A DNA stretch of 64,000 nucleotides from Amycolatopsis sp. cg9 (GTDB lineage: Bacteria > Actinomycetota > Actinomycetes > Mycobacteriales > Pseudonocardiaceae), in contig NZ_CP166850.1 of the NCBI RefSeq assembly GCF_041346945.1, positions 4,650,001 to 4,714,000 of the forward strand. The letters run 5' to 3'. The notes under the pieces were generated by a model that searched no databases, was not told the origin of the DNA, and was given only the letters and a program-made list of their open reading frames with translations. Position numbers and translations under genes: made by a program. Shown one piece after another: positions 29,848-37,159 of the stretch. Position 1 is the stretch's first letter. Every line of letters begins with the position of its first letter.

Positions 29848-31148
29848 GCCGGCGCCGTGCCGTCGACCACCTGGTTGCGGCCCGCGTCCTTGGCCCGGTA
29901 GAGGGCCTTGTCCGCGGCCTGCAGCAGGCGGTCGACGGCCGTGCCGCCGTCCGGGTACGTCGCCACGCCGATCGATGCCGAGAGGTCGCCGATCACCCGG
30001 GACGCGGCGCCGTCGAAGTACTCGACCTTCAGCGTCTCGATCGCCGACCGGATGCGCTCGGCCACCGCCAGGACCGCGGCCGGGCCGATGTCCGGGAGGA
30101 GGACCACGAACTCCTCGCCGCCGAAGCGGCCGACCGAGTCGTAGTCGCGGACCGCGGACTTGATCGTCGCGGCGACCGCGCGCAGCACCGCGTCGCCCGC
30201 CAGGTGGCCGTGCTCGTCGTTGATCAGCTTGAAGTGGTCGAGGTCGATCATCAGCACGCCGAACGTGCTCCGTTTGTTGCGCTGGGCGCGCGCGAGTTCG
30301 CGTGAAGCCAGCAGGTGCCAGCCGGTCGTGTTGAACAGGCCGGTCTTCTCGTCCGTCGTCGCCGCGATCTCCAGCTGCTTGATCAGCACTGCCCGGTGCA
30401 GCACCAGCAGCGGCGGCACGATCGCGACGGCGAGCGCGGGCAGCGTCGCCAGCGTCAGCGCCGTGAGCAGGCCCAGGCAGAGCGTCGCGACCTCGAGGAG
30501 GTTGTCGCCGAGCCCGCCGAAGAACGCCTTCACCGAGCGCGTCGTGATGGTCAGCGCCGGCAGGATGGTGATCGCCGAGACCAGGAAGTACGCCGCCGCG
30601 GCGAGCGCGATGGCCGTGACGCCCCGCCAGCCCGACGTCAGCGCCGTGTACATGTCCGGGACGCCGAGACGGTGCAGCACGACCTCGGCCGCGTAGCAGG
30701 TGATGACGACCAGCGTCGCGTTCAGCGTGGTCCGGAACGGCGGGACGCGCTTGATCCGCGCGAGGCTGCGCGTCGCCAGGTGCGTGTACAGGATGGCGAT
30801 CAGCGCGGTGACCAGCGCGGGCGGCAGGAGCAGCACGCCGGCGAACGTCCAGACCGACGTCAGGTTGATGTGCGGGGTGTCCGACACCAGCCGCCGGACG
30901 CGCTCGACCTGCCGGCCCAGCTCCGCCTGCAGCACACCGAGCCCGGCGAGCACCCCGAAGACGGCCAGGTCCCACGCCCGCACGGGCACCACGGCGGCCG
31001 TCCGGACGGTCGCCACGAGCGCCACGGACTCGACGAGGAAGCAGTAGAAGACGAGCGATCGGCGCTGCCGCCAGAGCGTCCAGCGAGCAGGGTTCAGCGC
31101 CCCTCGGATCCGGGCCGCGTGGCGTTCGGCCGGACGGGCGCCGTCCAT
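29844..31148 (-). CDS. Membrane diguanylate cyclase (GGDEF)
   Basis: A 434-residue protein. Residues about 30-255 form six to eight hydrophobic spans, a 7TM/MASE-like sensor with HINLTSVWTFAG and RTTLNATLVVITCYAAEVVL. Residues 260-430 are a GGDEF domain: TDEKTGLFN, DLDHFKLINDEHGHLAGD, active-site GGEEF at 343-347, and an I-site RDYD at 334-337, so it should make c-di-GMP and be product-inhibited. ATG 31148 is preferred over an upstream frame. It is divergent from the MRNRES mini-ORF array, sharing about 100 bp. c-di-GMP controls development in actinomycetes; a link with the array is only positional. Confidence 0.9.
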   Translation of the reverse strand: MDGARPAERHAARIRGALNPARWTLWRQRRSLVFYCFLVESVALVATVRTAAVVPVRAWDLAVFGVLAGLGVLQAELGRQVERVRRLVSDTPHINLTSVWTFAGVLLLPPALVTALIAILYTHLATRSLARIKRVPPFRTTLNATLVVITCYAAEVVLHRLGVPDMYTALTSGWRGVTAIALAAAAYFLVSAITILPALTITTRSVKAFFGGLGDNLLEVATLCLGLLTALTLATLPALAVAIVPPLLVLHRAVLIKQLEIAATTDEKTGLFNTTGWHLLASRELARAQRNKRSTFGVLMIDLDHFKLINDEHGHLAGDAVLRAVAATIKSAVRDYDSVGRFGGEEFVVLLPDIGPAAVLAVAERIRSAIETLKVEYFDGAASRVIGDLSASIGVATYPDGGTAVDRLLQAADKALYRAKDAGRNQVVDGTAPA

Positions 31149-31250
31149 ACTCAAGGCGGTCCAACTCCCCTGGGTGAGCCGACGATCCGCGTCCACCCCA
31201 CCACACCGGGCGGCCGCGATCGACGATTGCCACACGATCGGAGCAGCGAA
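31149..31250. promoter_or_regulatory. Shared upstream region of cyclase and mini-ORF array
   Basis: About 100 bp between the cyclase ATG and the first Shine-Dalgarno of the array. CGATCG occurs at 31217-31222 and 31235-31240, 12 bases apart, and could form a hairpin. I see no convincing -35/-10 pair for either direction, although both transcripts must begin here if they are separate. Confidence 0.35.
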
Positions 31251-31264
31251 GGGAGGCCGCCGCC

Positions 31265-31285
31265 GTGCGCAACCGCGAATCCTGA
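31265..31285 (+). CDS. MRNRES mini-ORF, copy 1
   Basis: Six codons, GTG start, Glu as GAA, TGA stop. GGGAGG at 31251-31256, 8 bases upstream. The spacer after it contains an unusual lower-GC stretch not found in other units. Confidence 0.65.
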   Translation: MRNRES

Positions 31286-31331
31286 GCCCCGGTGTCCGAT
31301 TTTCGCTGTGGACCTTCGAAGGGAGGCCGTC

Positions 31332-31352
31332 GTGCGCAACCGCGAATCCTGA
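31332..31352 (+). CDS. MRNRES mini-ORF, copy 2
   Basis: Six codons, GTG start, Glu as GAA, as in copy 1. GGGAGG at 31321-31326, 5 bases upstream. Confidence 0.65.
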   Translation: MRNRES

Positions 31353-31393
31353 GCCGCCGCAGCCCCAGCCGTACGCCCGGAAGGAGCAGCGCC

Positions 31394-31414
31394 GTGCGCA
31401 ACCGCGAGTCCTGA
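31394..31414 (+). CDS. MRNRES mini-ORF, copy 3
   Basis: Six codons, GTG start, Glu as GAG, Ser as TCC. AAGGAG at 31381-31386, 7 bases upstream. Confidence 0.65.
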   Translation: MRNRES

Positions 31415-31456
31415 ACCGCAGTCAACCCCGTCGCCGCGCTTGAGAGGAGCCGTGCC

Positions 31457-31477
31457 GTGCGCAACCGCGAGTCGTGA
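31457..31477 (+). CDS. MRNRES mini-ORF, copy 4
   Basis: Six codons, GTG start. The only copy with Ser as TCG, a silent change. GAGAGGAG at 31442-31449, 7 bases upstream. Confidence 0.65.
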   Translation: MRNRES

Positions 31478-31517
31478 CCCCGAGCCCGCCCGTCAGCACG
31501 CCCGGAAGGAGGGCCTC

Positions 31518-31538
31518 GTGCGCAACCGCGAGTCCTGA
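31518..31538 (+). CDS. MRNRES mini-ORF, copy 5
   Basis: Six codons, GTG start, consensus sequence. GGAAGGAGGG at 31504-31513, the strongest Shine-Dalgarno of the set. Confidence 0.65.
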   Translation: MRNRES

Positions 31539-31580
31539 ACCGCAGCCGTCCCCAGCCGCGCCGCCCGGAAGGAGAGCCCC

Positions 31581-31601
31581 GTGCGCAACCGCGAGTCCTG
31601 A
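31581..31601 (+). CDS. MRNRES mini-ORF, copy 6
   Basis: Six codons, GTG start, consensus sequence. GGAAGGAGAG at 31567-31576. Confidence 0.65.
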   Translation: MRNRES

Positions 31602-31646
31602 CCCCACCGCACCCCGTACCGCCCGGCACGAGAAGGGAACGTCACC

Positions 31647-31667
31647 ATGCGCAACCGTGAGTCCTGA
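31647..31667 (+). CDS. MRNRES mini-ORF, copy 7
   Basis: Six codons, the only copy with ATG as start and with the second Arg as CGT, both keeping the peptide. GAAGGGA lies 9 bases upstream. Another AGGAG directly follows the stop, but no eighth MRNRES copy follows it. Confidence 0.65.
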   Translation: MRNRES

Positions 31668-31694
31668 AGGAGCCGCGGGCCCGGGTGGGGCCGC

Positions 31695-32441
31695 TCAGGC
31701 GGTCGCGCCGCCGTCGACCACCAGGTCGTGCCCCACGGTGAAGGCCGCTTCGTCCGAAGCCAGCCACAGCACCGCGGCCGCCACCTCGGCGGTGGCACCC
31801 ACCCGGCCCAGCGGGATCGCGCCCTTCAGCCGCTCGGCGCGGTCGGCGTCGGTTTCGCCGGGGCGCAGCGACATCCCGGTGTCGGTCGCGCCCGGGCTCA
31901 CCGCGTTGATGCGGACCCCCTCGGCGATGTGGTCGCGCGCCGCCGTGCGGGTCAGCGCGCTCACCGCGGCCTTCGACGCCGCGTAGGCCGCCATGTTCGG
32001 CAGCCGCCCGTGCGCGCCGATGTTCGACGAGATGTTGACGATCGCGCCGCCGCCGTGCGCCCGCATGTGCGCGACCTCGTGCTTCAGGCACAGCCACGTC
32101 CCGGTGACGTTCGTGTCCAGCACCGCGCCGAACCCGTCCTCGTCGAGGTCCGCGGCCGGCGCCGGCGACCCGAGGATGCCCGCGTTGTTGACCGCGACGT
32201 GCAGCCCGCCGTGCCGCGCGATGACCGTCCCGACCAGTCGCGCCACGTCCGCCGAGTCCGTGACGTCCACGGTCACGGCGCCCCCGTCGATCTCCTTCGC
32301 CGCGGCCGCCAGCCGCTGCTCGTCGCGCCCGGCGACGACCACCGTCGCGCCTTCGGCCGCGAACGCCCGCGCCGTCTCCTGCCCGATGCCCGAGCCGCCG
32401 CCCGTCACCAGGACGACCTTGCCCGTGAACCGTGCCCCCAT
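31695..32441 (-). CDS. Short-chain dehydrogenase/reductase
   Basis: A 248-residue classical SDR: NAD(P) site TGGGSGIG near residue 13, NNAG, catalytic Ser in NISSNIG, YAASK with Tyr and Lys, and a C-terminal VVDGGAT. An acidic or basic residue after the Gly motif cannot settle NAD versus NADP preference. ATG 32441 has an AGAAGG site 7 bases upstream. The TetR gene precedes it by 23 bases on the same strand, so the pair is probably co-transcribed and self-regulated. Substrate unknown. Confidence 0.93.
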   Translation of the reverse strand: MGARFTGKVVLVTGGGSGIGQETARAFAAEGATVVVAGRDEQRLAAAAKEIDGGAVTVDVTDSADVARLVGTVIARHGGLHVAVNNAGILGSPAPAADLDEDGFGAVLDTNVTGTWLCLKHEVAHMRAHGGGAIVNISSNIGAHGRLPNMAAYAASKAAVSALTRTAARDHIAEGVRINAVSPGATDTGMSLRPGETDADRAERLKGAIPLGRVGATAEVAAAVLWLASDEAAFTVGHDLVVDGGATA

Positions 32442-32464
32442 GGTGTGCCTTCTTTCTGGTCCGA

Positions 32465-33049
32465 TCAGTCTTGAATGAGTCGCATCGCCTGCGAAACGGC
32501 CGCGTCCAGCCGGCGTGCCGCGTCCGCGCCCTTGCCCAGGACGCGCAGGCCCTGGAGCACGGTGAGCAGGAAGCGCGCCAGTGCCGCCGGCTCGCCGCCG
32601 CCGGTGAGTTCGCCCTGCGCCTTGGCGCGTTCCAGCGCCATCGTCAGCGCGACTTCGAGGGTGTCCCAGCTGCGTTCCACCAGCCGGGCGACCTCGGGGT
32701 CGTGGGGGAGCAGCTCGATCGCCGCGTTGACGACGAAGCAGCCCATTTTCGTTTCGTCGCCGAGGATTTCCGCCAGGTAGCCGTCGAACAGCCGTCGCAC
32801 GGCCGCCACGCCCGAGCCCGGGCTCGACAGCTCGGCCAGTACCCTCGCGTCGGCCCGCTCCGCGTAGCGCTTCAGTGCTGTCACGTAGAAGTCGTGCTTC
32901 GAGCCGAAGGTGGCGTACAGGCTGGCTTTGGCGACGCCGACGTGCGTGACGAGGTCGCTGACCGACGTCGCCTCGTACCCCTGCCGCCGGAAGAGCGTGA
33001 GCGCGGCGTCGCAAGCTTCGTCGACGTCGAACTCCTTGACCCGGGACAT
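32465..33049 (-). CDS. TetR-family regulator
   Basis: A 194-residue TetR repressor with N-terminal HTH (DAALTLFRRQGYEATSVSDL, VGVAKASLYATFGSKHDFY) and a TetR_C domain whose GCFVVNAAIELLPHDPEV segment resembles AcrR/NemR-like regulators of oxidoreductases. ATG 33049 has AGGG 8 bases upstream. It leads the SDR gene, the usual context for a NemR-like sensor of electrophiles. A weak dyad, TAGAAC-N4-GGTCAA, lies upstream at about 33069-33084. Confidence 0.88.
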   Translation of the reverse strand: MSRVKEFDVDEACDAALTLFRRQGYEATSVSDLVTHVGVAKASLYATFGSKHDFYVTALKRYAERADARVLAELSSPGSGVAAVRRLFDGYLAEILGDETKMGCFVVNAAIELLPHDPEVARLVERSWDTLEVALTMALERAKAQGELTGGGEPAALARFLLTVLQGLRVLGKGADAARRLDAAVSQAMRLIQD

Positions 33050-33170
33050 GATCAAAACCCTAGCTGTATCTAGAACGATTGGTCAAATAAGTGGACGGCG
33101 GTGTGTCGCGTCCGGTGGCGGGGTGCGCGGTGGCACTATGGCGGCTCGGACCGGCCCGAGGGGGTGCGCG

Positions 33171-33533
33171 ATGCAGGATCGGCTGACACTGCCGCCGACC
33201 GTCGTCGCCTCCCACCTGCGGTCGTGCGCCGAGGAGCTCGCCACGGGCCTGCGCTGCGGCGGCCCGGGCGCGACGACCGCCGAGCTCACCGACGTCGTCG
33301 CTCAGCTCGTCGCCGGCCAGGAAGCGATTTCGCACGCGCTCGCCGGTCTCGCCGCCCGCGTCGAAGCCGGGTCCGCCGCGCTCGCCGCGGCGCCACCGCT
33401 GGACGTCGAGGTGGTCACCGAGGTGCTCCGCGCGGCCGCCATCGCGTCCCGCTGTTCGGCCGAAGCGCTCGACGAAGTCACGCCGTCGTTCGAATGTGTG
33501 AGCGAATCCGTCGCGCCTGACACCCGTTTGTAG
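33171..33533 (+). CDS. Hypothetical 120-residue helical protein
   Basis: A small protein from ATG 33171 with a GAGGGGG site about 7 bases upstream. It is Ala-rich and probably helical (VVASHLRSCAEELATGLRCG, VAQLVAGQEAISHALAGLAARV), with four cysteines and no membrane span or signal. I recognise no family; the pattern resembles small WXG-like or chaperone-like helical bundles, but this is weak. An alternative start at 33138 would add eleven residues. It points at the ku gene 52 bases downstream. Confidence 0.6.
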   Translation: MQDRLTLPPTVVASHLRSCAEELATGLRCGGPGATTAELTDVVAQLVAGQEAISHALAGLAARVEAGSAALAAAPPLDVEVVTEVLRAAAIASRCSAEALDEVTPSFECVSESVAPDTRL

Positions 33534-33585
33534 CTGTCGGGCCGCGGGACCGCCTGGCTAGCCTGGGACCTGCGGAGGTGCGCGC

Positions 33586-34449
33586 ATGCGGGCGGTCTGG
33601 ACGGGCACGATCGGGTTCGGGAGCTACGCCGTTCCGGTGAAGGCGTACAGCGCGACGGAAGAGCGCGAGATCCCGCTGCACCAGGTCCACGAAACCGACG
33701 GCGGCCGCGTCCGGGTCAAGCGCGTGTGCGAGGTCGACGGCGAAGAGGTGCCGCCGGCCGAGATGGTCCGCGGCTACCCCGTCCCGGGCGGCGACGTCGT
33801 CCTGCTGTCCGACCACGAACTCGCGTCGCTCCCGATGCCCGCCCGCACGATCGCCATCCGCGGCTTCGCCCCGCTCGCCGACGTCGACCCGATCTGGTTC
33901 GCGCGCAGCTACTACCTCGAACCCGAACCGGCGGGCACGAAGCCGTACGTGCTGTTCAGCGAGGCGCTCCAGCAGTCGGGACGGGTCGCGCTGGTGACGG
34001 TCGCGCTCCGTCGCCGCGAGACGCTCGGCGCGCTGCGCGTGCGCGACCAGGTGATCGTGCTCGAAACCATGCTGTGGCCGGGCGAAGTGCGCGAGCCCGA
34101 CTTCCCGTTCCGCCACGCCGACGTCGACATCCGGCCCGGCGAGCTGCGCCGCGCGGTGAGCCTCATCGAGGAGCTGACCGGCGAGTTCGACCCCGGTCGA
34201 GTACCCGACCGTTACCGTGAGGCGCTCCAAGCGTTGATCCAGGCGAAGATCGACGGCGCCGAGGTCGTCCAGCCGACGGCCGCCGAGCAGGCGGACGGCG
34301 TCACCCGCCTGCTGGCGGCGCTGCAGGAGACCGCCGCGGACGCTCGTCCCGCGGCCGTCGTGAAGGCCAAGGCCGCTGCGGCCAGGGCGGCGAAGGCGCG
34401 CACGACGGCGAAGCGAGCCGCCGGCCGCGGGCGCGCGAAGACGTCTTGA
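33586..34449 (+). CDS. ku: Ku DNA-end-binding protein
   Basis: A 287-residue prokaryotic Ku, which threads onto DNA ends and recruits LigD in non-homologous end joining. It begins MRAVWTGTIGFGSYAVPVKAYSA and has LHQVHETDGGRVRVKRVCE and YYLEPE, all core Ku. The tail from about 250 is Ala/Lys-rich, typical of actinobacterial Ku and thought to help DNA binding. ATG has a GGAGG site 7 bases upstream, and TAGCCT (33559-33564) is a likely -10. LigD is not in this window. Confidence 0.95.
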   Translation: MRAVWTGTIGFGSYAVPVKAYSATEEREIPLHQVHETDGGRVRVKRVCEVDGEEVPPAEMVRGYPVPGGDVVLLSDHELASLPMPARTIAIRGFAPLADVDPIWFARSYYLEPEPAGTKPYVLFSEALQQSGRVALVTVALRRRETLGALRVRDQVIVLETMLWPGEVREPDFPFRHADVDIRPGELRRAVSLIEELTGEFDPGRVPDRYREALQALIQAKIDGAEVVQPTAAEQADGVTRLLAALQETAADARPAAVVKAKAAAARAAKARTTAKRAAGRGRAKTS

Positions 34450-34520
34450 GTATTACTACCCACGGGTAATTGAGGGTTCTCACACTCAACCCGCCGCCCC
34501 GGGCGCGGCAGACTCCTTCC

Positions 34521-34721
34521 TGTCAGCGGATACCGGATCGCTGACAGGGGGGAATCCGGACGGCCCCTGGGGAGGTGAGCCGTCCGGGGACCAGGGTTCC
34601 GGAGCGGGCCGATGGAGGAGCGGCCCGTTTCCGGAACCCGTGTTCCGCACCGCGGGGAGGCGGCGCGGACGGAGGGGAGCTTGAAGCCGCCGTGGAGGGA
34701 TCGAGGGGTCTCCGCGGCGGC
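34521..34721 (-). ncRNA. Candidate structured RNA with C-rich loops (6C-like)
   Basis: Four stable hairpins in 200 bases between ku and marR. Arms: 34686-34697/34710-34721, 34594-34610/34622-34639, 34556-34563/34580-34587 and 34521-34528/34539-34546. Read on the minus strand, two of the loops hold CTCCTCC and CACCTCCCC, the linkers hold CTCCCCTCC, CCTCCCC and TTCCCCCC, and the first loop holds CCCCTC. Hairpins with runs of C in the loops are the mark of actinobacterial 6C RNAs, which pair with ribosome sites. The first hairpin may simply terminate marR. Identity as 6C is unproven. Confidence 0.35.
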
Positions 34722-34723
34722 CT

Positions 34724-35188
34724 TCAGGCGTCCGCCACCCGCACCAGCAGATCGGCCGCCAGCTTGAGCAGCTGCCGCTCGGTCGGCGACAACGTCGACT
34801 CCAGCGCCGCCGCCAGCCACCGTTCCCGCTGCACGCTGTACTCCCGCAGCACCGCCAGCCCCGCCGGGGTGATGCTGATCAGCGAGCGGCGCCCGTCCTC
34901 CGGATCGGCCGTCCGGGTGACCAGCTCGCGCTCCGACACCCACGCGAGGATCCGCGTCAGCGACTGCGGCTGCAGCCGTTCCGCCTCGGCCAGCTCGGTC
35001 GGCGTGTGCGTGCCCGCCCGGTAGAGCCGGCTCAGCACCGCGAGCACCGCCGGGCCGGGGCCGCTCGGGTCGCGCTCGGCGCGCATCCGCCAGTTGAGCC
35101 GCCCGACGCCCTCGCGGACCCGCCAGGCCAGGTCGGCTAGCTCGGCGTCGGCGCTCACGCGCGAAGCGGTGTCGGGGTCCGGGTGCAT
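34724..35188 (-). CDS. MarR-family regulator of ABC exporter
   Basis: A 154-residue MarR protein: PTELAEAERLQPQSLTRILAWV is the helix-turn-helix (about residues 64-85), followed by a DPEDGRRSLISIT wing. It begins 9 bases after the stop of the multidrug-type ABC transporter and is thus the second gene of that operon, the common arrangement for a self-regulating efflux repressor. Palindromes at the operon front are candidate operators. Confidence 0.9.
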   Translation of the reverse strand: MHPDPDTASRVSADAELADLAWRVREGVGRLNWRMRAERDPSGPGPAVLAVLSRLYRAGTHTPTELAEAERLQPQSLTRILAWVSERELVTRTADPEDGRRSLISITPAGLAVLREYSVQRERWLAAALESTLSPTERQLLKLAADLLVRVADA

Positions 35189-35197
35189 GGCCCCAGG

Positions 35198-36976
35198 TTA
35201 GGCGGTTCCCCGCACGAGCCGGGCATACCGCCCGTTGCGCGCCAGCAGCTCCGCGTGCGTCCCGCGTTCGGCGATCCGGCCCTCGTGCAGCACCACGATC
35301 TGGTCCGCGTGCTCCACAGTGGACAGCCGGTGCGCGATGGTCAGCGTCGTGCGCCCCGCGGCGAGCCGGTCGAGCTCGGCCTGGACCGAGCGTTCCGTGC
35401 GGGTGTCGAGCGCGCTGGTCGCTTCGTCGAGGATGAGCACCGGCGGGTTGCGCAGCAGGATCCGGGCGATCGCCATCCGCTGCTTCTCCCCGCCGGAGAA
35501 CCGGTAGCCGCGCTGGCCGACGACGGTGTCGTACCCCTCCGGCAGGCCGGCGAGGGTGTCGTGGATGTGCGCGGCCATCGCCGCCAGCTCGATCTCCTCG
35601 TCGGTCGCGTCCGGTTTCGCGAAGCGCAGGTTCTCGCGCACGGTGTCGTGGAAGAGGTAGGTCTCCTGCGACACCAGCCCGACGCCCGCGGCGAGCGAGG
35701 CCAGCGTGACGTCGCGGACGTCGGTGCCGTCGATCCGCACCGACCCGGACTCCACCTCGTACAGCCGCGCCACCAGGTAGGCGAGCGTCGTCTTGCCCGA
35801 ACCGGTCGAGCCGACCAGCGCCGTCGTGGTCCCGGCGGGGACGTCGAGGTCGATCTCGTGCAGCGTCAGCGGCCCGTCTTCGCCGTAGCGGAACGACACC
35901 CCGCGCATCGAGACGTCCCCGCGCCGCACGACCAGTTCCCGGGCCCCCGGCTTGTCGGCGATCTCCACCGGCAGGTCGAGCACCTCGAAGATGCGGCCGA
36001 ACAGCGCCTTCGACGTCGCCACGTTCTGGCCGATCGTCTGCATCGCGGTCGCCGGGGCGACCAGCCGGTTGAGCATGCTGGTGAACGCCACGACGGTGCC
36101 GAGCGAGAACGGCGTCGCGCCGCCGGCCAGCGCGAGCCCGGCGATCCAGTAGACCAGCGCGGGGATGACGGTCAGGCTCATCCCGCGGGAGGCGACCTGC
36201 CAGCGCCCGGCGAGCGCGGCGGCGCGTTCGAGCGCCGCGATCTCCCGCGACTCGGCGCCGAACCGCTCGCGCACCGCCCGCTCGTTGCCCATCGTCTTGG
36301 CGAGCAGCACGCCGGTGACCGACAGCGACTCCTCGACCATCGTCGTCAGCCGGGCCATCCGCCGGGTCCGGCCACGGGCCAGCGTCCGCCGCCGCTTGCC
36401 CAGCCGCAGCGTGAACAGCAGGAACAGCGGGACGACGATCAGCGACAGCCCGGCCAGCTGCCAGTCCAGCGCGATCAGCGCCACGGTGATCGCGATCGTG
36501 GTGGTCGCGTTCTGCACCACCGAGCCGGCGGTCGTGGTGATGACGTTGTCGACGCCGCCGATGTCGTTGAACACCCGCGAGAGCACTTCGCCGCTCTTCG
36601 TCCGCGTGAAGAAGCCGAGCGACATCCGCTGCAGGTGGCCGTAGACCGAGACGCGCAGCTCGTTCATGACGCGCTGCCCGATCGTGTTCGACAGCCCGGT
36701 GGTGGCGACGCCGAGGGAGCCGCTGCCGACCGCGCAGGCGATCATCCCCGCCGCCAGGAGGCTGATCAGGAGCGTGTCGCGGTGCGGCAGGGCGTCGTCG
36801 AGGATCTCGCGCAGCAGGAACGGCGAGACGACGCCGAGGCCGGCCTGCACCACGATCAGCGCGAACAGCGCGGTGAGCGGCGCGCGGTGCGGGCGGAACA
36901 GCCCGGCGATCCGCCGCAGCGGGACCGGCTCGTCGGCGTCGGAGTCCGGTTCGCGGAGGACGGGAGCGAAAGTCAT
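35198..36976 (-). CDS. ABC exporter, fused membrane and ATPase domains
   Basis: A 592-residue half-transporter of the ABCB/MsbA type that works as a dimer. An N-terminal six-helix domain (about 20-320) includes the coupling part LGFFTRTKSGEVLSRVFND. The ATPase domain has Walker A GSTGSGKTT, Q-loop SQETYLFHDTVRENL, signature FSGGEKQRMAIARIL, Walker B VLILDEATSALD and the switch His in IAHRLST; all are intact. ATG 36976 is chosen because the longer frame runs antisense through ffh. It probably exports a drug or lipid. Confidence 0.92.
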   Translation of the reverse strand: MTFAPVLREPDSDADEPVPLRRIAGLFRPHRAPLTALFALIVVQAGLGVVSPFLLREILDDALPHRDTLLISLLAAGMIACAVGSGSLGVATTGLSNTIGQRVMNELRVSVYGHLQRMSLGFFTRTKSGEVLSRVFNDIGGVDNVITTTAGSVVQNATTTIAITVALIALDWQLAGLSLIVVPLFLLFTLRLGKRRRTLARGRTRRMARLTTMVEESLSVTGVLLAKTMGNERAVRERFGAESREIAALERAAALAGRWQVASRGMSLTVIPALVYWIAGLALAGGATPFSLGTVVAFTSMLNRLVAPATAMQTIGQNVATSKALFGRIFEVLDLPVEIADKPGARELVVRRGDVSMRGVSFRYGEDGPLTLHEIDLDVPAGTTTALVGSTGSGKTTLAYLVARLYEVESGSVRIDGTDVRDVTLASLAAGVGLVSQETYLFHDTVRENLRFAKPDATDEEIELAAMAAHIHDTLAGLPEGYDTVVGQRGYRFSGGEKQRMAIARILLRNPPVLILDEATSALDTRTERSVQAELDRLAAGRTTLTIAHRLSTVEHADQIVVLHEGRIAERGTHAELLARNGRYARLVRGTA

Positions 36977-36985
36977 ACACGTATG
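36974..36985. promoter_or_regulatory. Palindrome at the ABC exporter start codon
   Basis: CATAC-AC-GTATG, a perfect inverted repeat that includes the ABC start codon. It shares the TAC/GTA flavour of the two larger palindromes 60 bp further out. Probable site for the operon's own MarR protein. Confidence 0.4.
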
Positions 36986-37041
36986 TTTACTGAACTCTGG
37001 CTGTGATTCCAGTCTTTTTCCGGTAGTCGCTGAGATGTTAG

Positions 37042-37069
37042 TACGCGTATGCGTAGTACGTGCGCGTAC
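37042..37069. promoter_or_regulatory. Two adjacent palindromes between ABC exporter and ffh
   Basis: TACGC-GTAT-GCGTA (37042-37055) is directly followed by GTACG-TGCG-CGTAC (37056-37069), both with perfect 5-bp arms. Their size and repetition fit MarR operators for the divergent exporter-marR operon; they could also affect ffh. Confidence 0.5.
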
Positions 37070-37159
37070 CCGCGAAGAGAACGAGCCGGAGCGACTACCC
37101 TCGAAGGGGCCGGCCTCGTCCGGCGCGCCACTCTCGACCCAGCTGGAGCGTGCACACCC

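Larger units (their letters stand above)
31251..31667 (+). repeat. Tandem array of seven MRNRES mini-ORFs
   Basis: Seven units with start codons 61-67 bases apart (31265, 31332, 31394, 31457, 31518, 31581, 31647). Each unit has a strong purine Shine-Dalgarno (GGGAGG, AAGGAG, GAGAGG or GAAGGAG), a 5-10 base gap, then six codons and TGA that always read Met-Arg-Asn-Arg-Glu-Ser. Within the ORFs the copies differ only by GTG/ATG at the start, GAA/GAG for Glu, TCC/TCG for Ser and CGC/CGT for Arg, all silent. The spacers of roughly 30-40 bases are mostly different. No larger gene fits the 546-bp gap. Confidence 0.85.

Noticed and set aside
31251..31667. CRISPR array
   Set aside because: The 61-67 base period with about 30-base variable spacers looks superficially like CRISPR, but the repeats differ by silent codon changes, carry a Shine-Dalgarno and start/stop, vary in unit length, and no cas gene is near.
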